Both the position numbers and the translations under genes were made by a program. 64,000 nt of DNA, from NCBI RefSeq assembly GCF_021655555.1, contig NZ_AP023086.1:2200685-2264684 (forward strand), written 5' to 3'. The stretch comes from Marinagarivorans cellulosilyticus (GTDB lineage: Bacteria; Pseudomonadota; Gammaproteobacteria; Pseudomonadales; Cellvibrionaceae). The notes under the pieces are model-generated. The model was not told the DNA's origin, made no database searches, and saw only the letters and a program-made list of their open reading frames with translations. Shown piece by piece: positions 60,152 through 64,000 of this stretch (positions within the stretch are counted from its first letter, which is position 1; every line of letters starts with the position of its first letter).

Positions 60152-60592
60152 ATGATGGACGTGAATGAAATCCGTAAATATTTGCCGCACCGTTATCCTT
60201 TCTTGTTAATTGACCGAGTGACTGAGCTAAATGTCGGGGAGTCTATTGTTGCTTATAAAAATATTACGATAAATGAAGGTATTTTTGAGGGGCACTTCCC
60301 TGATTACCCCGTATTTCCTGGCGTACTTATTTTAGAGGCCATGGCGCAGGCGTGTGGTGTGTTGGGTTTTAAAACCATGGATAAAACACCGGATGACGGC
60401 TCGATTTACTTATATGCTGGTGCGGACAAAGTTCGCTTTAAGCGTCAAGTTGTGCCTGGTGATCAAATGTATATCGAAGCTAGTGTAGTGTCTGAAAAAC
60501 GCGGTATTTGGAAATTCCAATGTGCGGCAAAGGTTGACGGTAAAATTGCAGCTGAAGCCACAATTATGTGCGCGGATCGCGCTGTTGGTTAG
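60152..60592 (+). CDS. fabZ: 3-hydroxyacyl-ACP dehydratase
   Basis: 146 residues from ATG 60152 (GGGGAG eight bases upstream; the next codon is also ATG). Dehydrates hydroxyacyl-ACP in fatty acid elongation and competes with LpxA for the same substrate. LPHRYPFLLIDRV, catalytic His in GHFPDYPVFPG, and LILEAMAQ with catalytic Glu are present. Confidence 0.98.
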   Translation: MMDVNEIRKYLPHRYPFLLIDRVTELNVGESIVAYKNITINEGIFEGHFPDYPVFPGVLILEAMAQACGVLGFKTMDKTPDDGSIYLYAGADKVRFKRQVVPGDQMYIEASVVSEKRGIWKFQCAAKVDGKIAAEATIMCADRAVG

Positions 60593-60681
60593 TGATTGTT
60601 TGCGCTTTGTTGTTACTTGTAGAGGCGTTAGTGTTTTAACGCTTTATTTATTTAAGCAAGCTAAAGGTAGTGGAGCCTAAT

Positions 60682-61464
60682 ATGGCGGCACCTCAAATTG
60701 ATGCTAGGGCGATTGTAGACCCCAGTGCAGTAATTCATGATGACGTCGTTATTGGCCCCTTTAGTATCGTAGGGCCCGATGTGGAAATTGGTGTTGGCAC
60801 CCGTATAGAGCCACACGTAATTGTTAAAGGCCCCACGACGATTGGTAAAAATAATCATATTTACCAATACTCTTCTATCGGTGAAGCCACACCAGATCTT
60901 AAATATGCGGGCGAACCAACGACGCTAACCATTGGTGATAATAATATTATTCGCGAAGGTGTAACCTTGCACCGTGGAACTGTGCAAGATCGTGGTGATA
61001 CCTATATCGGCAACGATAACTTGCTAATGGCTTACGTTCATGTAGGTCACGATAGTGTTATTGGTAACCACTGTATATTGGTCAATAATGCAGCACTGGC
61101 TGGGCATGTGATTGTCGGCGACTGGGCTATTTTGAGCGGGTTTACCTTAGTGCATCAATACTGCCATATTGGGGCGCATTGCTTTACCGGTATGGGCAGC
61201 GCGATTGGTAAAGATGTTCCTGCCTTTATGATGGTTGCTGGTGCGCCAGCAGAAGCTCGTACTATTAATGCCGAAGGGCTGCGCAGGCGCGGTTTTAGTG
61301 ATGCTGATATTTCTGCCTTAATGAAGGCATATAAGCTAATTTACCGCCGTAAGCTTACACTTGAGCAAGCTATTGAGGCGTTAAAAGAGCTGTTGGTCGA
61401 AAGTGCTCATGTTCAAACGTTGATAGATTCACTTGAGTCGTCATCGCGCGGTATTGTGCGTTAA
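60682..61464 (+). CDS. lpxA: UDP-N-acetylglucosamine acyltransferase
   Basis: 260 residues from ATG 60682, six bases after GGAG. First step of lipid A synthesis. Left-handed beta-helix with hexapeptide repeats (VIHDDVVIGPFSIVGP, IGKNNHIYQYSSIGE), catalytic His in YVHVGHDSVIG, and the GFTLVHQYCHIG and AEGLRRRGF segments. Abuts lpxB without a gap. Confidence 0.98.
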   Translation: MAAPQIDARAIVDPSAVIHDDVVIGPFSIVGPDVEIGVGTRIEPHVIVKGPTTIGKNNHIYQYSSIGEATPDLKYAGEPTTLTIGDNNIIREGVTLHRGTVQDRGDTYIGNDNLLMAYVHVGHDSVIGNHCILVNNAALAGHVIVGDWAILSGFTLVHQYCHIGAHCFTGMGSAIGKDVPAFMMVAGAPAEARTINAEGLRRRGFSDADISALMKAYKLIYRRKLTLEQAIEALKELLVESAHVQTLIDSLESSSRGIVR

Positions 61465-62685
61465 ATGTCGGCGCGAGCTGAATTAAAACAATCATCCGCC
61501 TCGAGCGAAAATGTATTGCGGGTGGGTATTGTTGTTGGCGAGGCCTCTGGCGATATCTTGGGCGCAGGCTTAATTCAAGCGATTAAACAGCAATACCCTA
61601 ATGCCCAGTTCGAAGGTATTGCTGGGCCTTTGATGTTAGAGCAAGGCGCCCATTCTTTTTTCCCCCAAGACCGCTTAGCTGTAATGGGCTTTGTTGAGCC
61701 GCTTAAACGCTTGCCTGAGCTTCTACGTATTCGAAAATTCCTTAAGCAGCACTTTATAGCTAACCCTCCTGATGTTTTTGTGGGTATCGATTCGCCCGAT
61801 TTTAATCTGGACTTAGAGCTAGCTCTAAAACAAGCGGGGATAAAAACCGTACATTACGTTAGCCCCTCGGTATGGGCTTGGCGGCAAGGGCGCGTTAAAA
61901 AAATTGCGCGTGCAGTCGATAGTGTTTTAACGCTATTCCCTTTTGAGCAAGCATTTTACCTCGAACGCGATATATCCTCTGTATGTGTAGGCCATACCTT
62001 AGCCGATAATATTCCCATGCAGCCAGATACTGCAAAGGCGCGGCAAGATTTGGCCATAGAGCTTGCGCCAGCTGAAAAATTGTTTGCGGTGTTACCTGGT
62101 AGCCGTGGTGGTGAAGTTGAGCGAATGCTGCCCGTATTTTTAGCCGCTGCGCGTTTGTGTTTAAAGCAGCAGCCGCACTTGCGCTTTGTGATTCCTGCAG
62201 CTAATGATAAGCGCCTTAAGCAAATTGAAGAAATTCTGGCTGATTTTCCCGACTTACCAGTGAAGGTATTTTTAAAGCGTTCACACGAGGTGATGCAGGC
62301 TAGCGATGCTGTTGTAATGGCCTCTGGTACTACAACCCTTGAAGCAATGCTCTTAAAAAAGCCTATGGTTATTGCTTATAAAGTTGCTGCGTTTTCCTAC
62401 TTTATATTTTCCCGTATGGTTAAGGTTCCTTTTATAGGACTGCCAAATTTGTTAGCAGGAAAGCAGTTAGCTAAGGAGTTTATTCAAAATGAGGCAACGC
62501 CTGAAAACATAGCACCGCAAATGCTAAATTTGCTGCGTAGCGAAGCGAGAGCTGAGCTGACGGCAGAGTACGAACGTTTACATTTACTGTTAAGGCGTGG
62601 TGCTAATAAGCGCGCTGCCGATGCGGTTATTCAAATTGCCTTGCCAGAAGTCGCGCTCGATGCTGGCCACCAAAATAAGAGCTAA
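61465..62685 (+). CDS. lpxB: Lipid-A-disaccharide synthase
   Basis: 406 residues; the ATG follows the lpxA stop directly. Glycosyltransferase family 19, joining UDP-diacylglucosamine and lipid X. GEASGDILGAGL at the start, GIDSPDFNLDLE, VSPSVWAWRQGR, LPGSRGGEVERMLP and MASGTTTLEAML are recognisable. An N-terminal 15-residue polar extension precedes the core. Confidence 0.98.
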   Translation: MSARAELKQSSASSENVLRVGIVVGEASGDILGAGLIQAIKQQYPNAQFEGIAGPLMLEQGAHSFFPQDRLAVMGFVEPLKRLPELLRIRKFLKQHFIANPPDVFVGIDSPDFNLDLELALKQAGIKTVHYVSPSVWAWRQGRVKKIARAVDSVLTLFPFEQAFYLERDISSVCVGHTLADNIPMQPDTAKARQDLAIELAPAEKLFAVLPGSRGGEVERMLPVFLAAARLCLKQQPHLRFVIPAANDKRLKQIEEILADFPDLPVKVFLKRSHEVMQASDAVVMASGTTTLEAMLLKKPMVIAYKVAAFSYFIFSRMVKVPFIGLPNLLAGKQLAKEFIQNEATPENIAPQMLNLLRSEARAELTAEYERLHLLLRRGANKRAADAVIQIALPEVALDAGHQNKS

Positions 62686-62687
62686 CT

Positions 62688-63263
62688 ATGTTAATTGCTG
62701 GCGTTGATGAAGCCGGGCGTGGGCCGCTGGTTGGAAATGTTGTTGCGGCGGCGGTTATTCTTAACCCCGAAAAACCCATAGAAGGCTTGGCCGATTCAAA
62801 AAAATTATCTGAAAAAAAACGCAATGCGCTTTATGAGCTTATTCTGCGTGATGCTTTGGCTTACCATATTGCGTTTGCTTCGCCAGCAGAAATTGATGAG
62901 CTTAATATTTTGCATGCAAGTATGTTGGCCATGAAGAGGGCTGTCGAAGGATTAGCCATTCAGCCTGAGCACGTTTTGGTAGATGGCAATCGTTTGCCTG
63001 TTTGGCATTACAGTGCAGAAGCGATTGTTAAGGGGGATGCTAAAGAGGCGTGCATTAGTGCGGCCTCTATTTTGGCAAAGGTTACGCGTGACGAAGAAAT
63101 GGTCGCGCTCGATGCATTGCATCCAGATTACGGCTTTGCAAAGCATAAAGGTTATCCGACTAAGGTTCATATGGAGCAGCTCAATATACTTGGGCCGCTA
63201 CCGGAACACCGCCGCTCTTTTGGCCCTGTGCGGGCTCTTTGTAGTCAACCTGACTTATTTTAA
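62688..63263 (+). CDS. rnhB: Ribonuclease HII
   Basis: 191 residues. Removes ribonucleotides from DNA. Starts LIAGVDEAGRGPLVG with the Asp-Glu of the DEAGRG motif, then LADSKKLSEKKR, GDAKEACISAASILAKVTRDE, and the C-terminal GYPTKVHMEQLNILG. Two bases after lpxB, as in many gammaproteobacteria. Confidence 0.98.
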   Translation: MLIAGVDEAGRGPLVGNVVAAAVILNPEKPIEGLADSKKLSEKKRNALYELILRDALAYHIAFASPAEIDELNILHASMLAMKRAVEGLAIQPEHVLVDGNRLPVWHYSAEAIVKGDAKEACISAASILAKVTRDEEMVALDALHPDYGFAKHKGYPTKVHMEQLNILGPLPEHRRSFGPVRALCSQPDLF

Positions 63264-63398
63264 TGCGCGCTGATATTGTTGGCGCTAATTGCATTGTTTT
63301 GGCGCTCCTTTTTATGGCGTCTATATGCTCTTCTATATTTGCGCTATACCTAAGTTAAATGCTGATACTCTTAGCGATAGAGCTTAAGGAATAACGTT

Positions 63399-63923
63399 AT
63401 GGTGGTGCTAAAAAGCCCAAAAGGCAGCGTTGACGAGTCGACAGAAACGCTTCAGGCTTGGATGGCTTACAGCTGCCGCTGGGTTGACGATGTAGAGGCT
63501 GAAGTTTGTAACTTTCAAGGCTTTATTAAGCACCCCTCAGATATACCTCTAGATTTTTCCATAGAACCTTCTCCGTCTTATGCCACCGCCCAGATGTTAA
63601 ATGTGCACGATGGGGGTATGGTGTTTGAGACCCGTCGTTCGTTGCCCATCGGTGCAAAAATTCATTTAACGGTAAACCTCCGTGGTACAGCGCTAAACCT
63701 ACACGGTGTTATAACGCATTGCATTTCTGTGGGGGAGTCACGCTGCGATGTAGGGGTTCAGTTTGAGGAAGATAACGAACATTACGCGATGCGTATGATC
63801 GAGCAGGCTTGTCACATTGAGCACTACCGGCAACTATTAAGTGAAACTTCAGGGCGAGAGCTTACAGAGGACGAGGCGGCGGCAGAATGGATTGCGCGCT
63901 TTGCGGCGTATTTTCCGCGTTAA
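63399..63923 (+). CDS. PilZ-domain protein (possible c-di-GMP effector)
   Basis: 174 residues; AAGGAATAACGTT ribosome site. A PilZ beta-barrel spans about 55-135: ATAQMLNVHDGGMVFETRR, LPIGAKIHLTVNL, LHGVITHCISVGESRCDVGVQFEED. The D/N-x-S-x-x-G motif is present as NVHDGG, but the RxxxR that normally contacts c-di-GMP is not clear at the N-terminal side, so ligand binding is unsure. C-terminal helix. In pseudomonads dnaE usually follows rnhB; it is not here. Confidence 0.78.
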   Translation: MVVLKSPKGSVDESTETLQAWMAYSCRWVDDVEAEVCNFQGFIKHPSDIPLDFSIEPSPSYATAQMLNVHDGGMVFETRRSLPIGAKIHLTVNLRGTALNLHGVITHCISVGESRCDVGVQFEEDNEHYAMRMIEQACHIEHYRQLLSETSGRELTEDEAAAEWIARFAAYFPR

Positions 63924-63944
63924 ATTCAATTGATTAAAGTGTTA

Positions 63945-63976
63945 AACCAAAGAGCAGCACTCTTTGGTTAAGTTTT
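63945..63976 (+). terminator. Hairpin after the PilZ gene, probable terminator
   Basis: AACCAAAGAG (63945-63954) pairs with CTCTTTGGTT (63960-63969) over a five-base loop; the T run after it is short (AAGTTTT). Confidence 0.65.
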
Positions 63977-64000
63977 AAGCGGCTAGTAGGCGGTCATAGC

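Noticed and set aside
1..64000. tRNA, rRNA, CRISPR arrays, complete insertion sequences, plasmid or phage origins
   Set aside because: None could be supported by reading: no cloverleaf, no regularly spaced repeat-spacer series, no transposase or integrase frame.

Overview
The window looks like chromosome of a marine-type, polysaccharide-degrading gammaproteobacterium close to the Cellvibrionaceae (Teredinibacter/Saccharophagus/Cellvibrio type). The evidence is secreted lipoproteins with long polyserine linkers, a GH6 cellulase, a TonB2-type ExbB/ExbD/TonB cluster with a TtpC-like subunit, a Cti fatty-acid isomerase, and the gammaproteobacterial rpsB-tsf-pyrH-frr-uppS-cdsA-dxr-rseP-bamA-skp-lpxD-fabZ-lpxA-lpxB-rnhB order. 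I saw no rRNA, tRNA or CRISPR array.

Layout. 1-960: end of ilvI plus ilvH (branched-chain amino acids), closed by a terminator. 1168-5767: a tightly coupled trio (Omp85-like surface antigen, cis/trans fatty-acid isomerase Cti, DUF900 hydrolase) whose members overlap by one base each. 5812-7567: divergent rph and yicC. 7568-11068: an accessory patch with an AbiEi/AbiEii-like (type IV toxin-antitoxin-like) pair, a decayed second AbiEi copy, and three copies of a 19-bp dyad that look like operators. 11069-15669: DUF2750 protein, beta-lactamase-fold hydrolase, and a soluble chemoreceptor with five tandem PAS domains. 16251-26147: a cellulose/redox region made of a GH6 cellulase lipoprotein, a Tat-exported molybdenum hydroxylase with its [2Fe-2S] subunit and a diheme lipoprotein, moaE for the cofactor, and a polyserine lipoprotein joining cytochrome c, CBM-like and jelly-roll domains. 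26372-28479: AraC regulator and an unrecognised protein.

28483-42446 is an iron-acquisition island. A Fur-box-bearing divergent promoter separates a catecholate-type TonB-dependent receptor with piuC (+ strand) from a ten-gene minus-strand operon: DUF3450, TtpC, ExbB, ExbD, TonB, TPR, PepSY, MacA, MacB and a TolC-like outer-membrane factor. Physical linkage suggests one system that energises siderophore import and exports or recycles siderophore through a MacAB pump. 42447-46323 holds two MITE-like elements, a polyserine CAP-domain lipoprotein and a secreted CxxCH protein.

46356-63923 is mostly housekeeping: an LpxH-family phosphoesterase, a HAD hydrolase, and then the translation / isoprenoid / phospholipid / outer-membrane biogenesis supercluster ending in rnhB and a PilZ protein.

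Most worth a second look: the repeated TGTTCAYG-N3-CGTGAACA dyad with the AbiE-like module and its remnant; the cellulose-adjacent molybdo-hydroxylase and cytochrome-CBM module; and the fused TonB2-MacAB-TolC iron operon.
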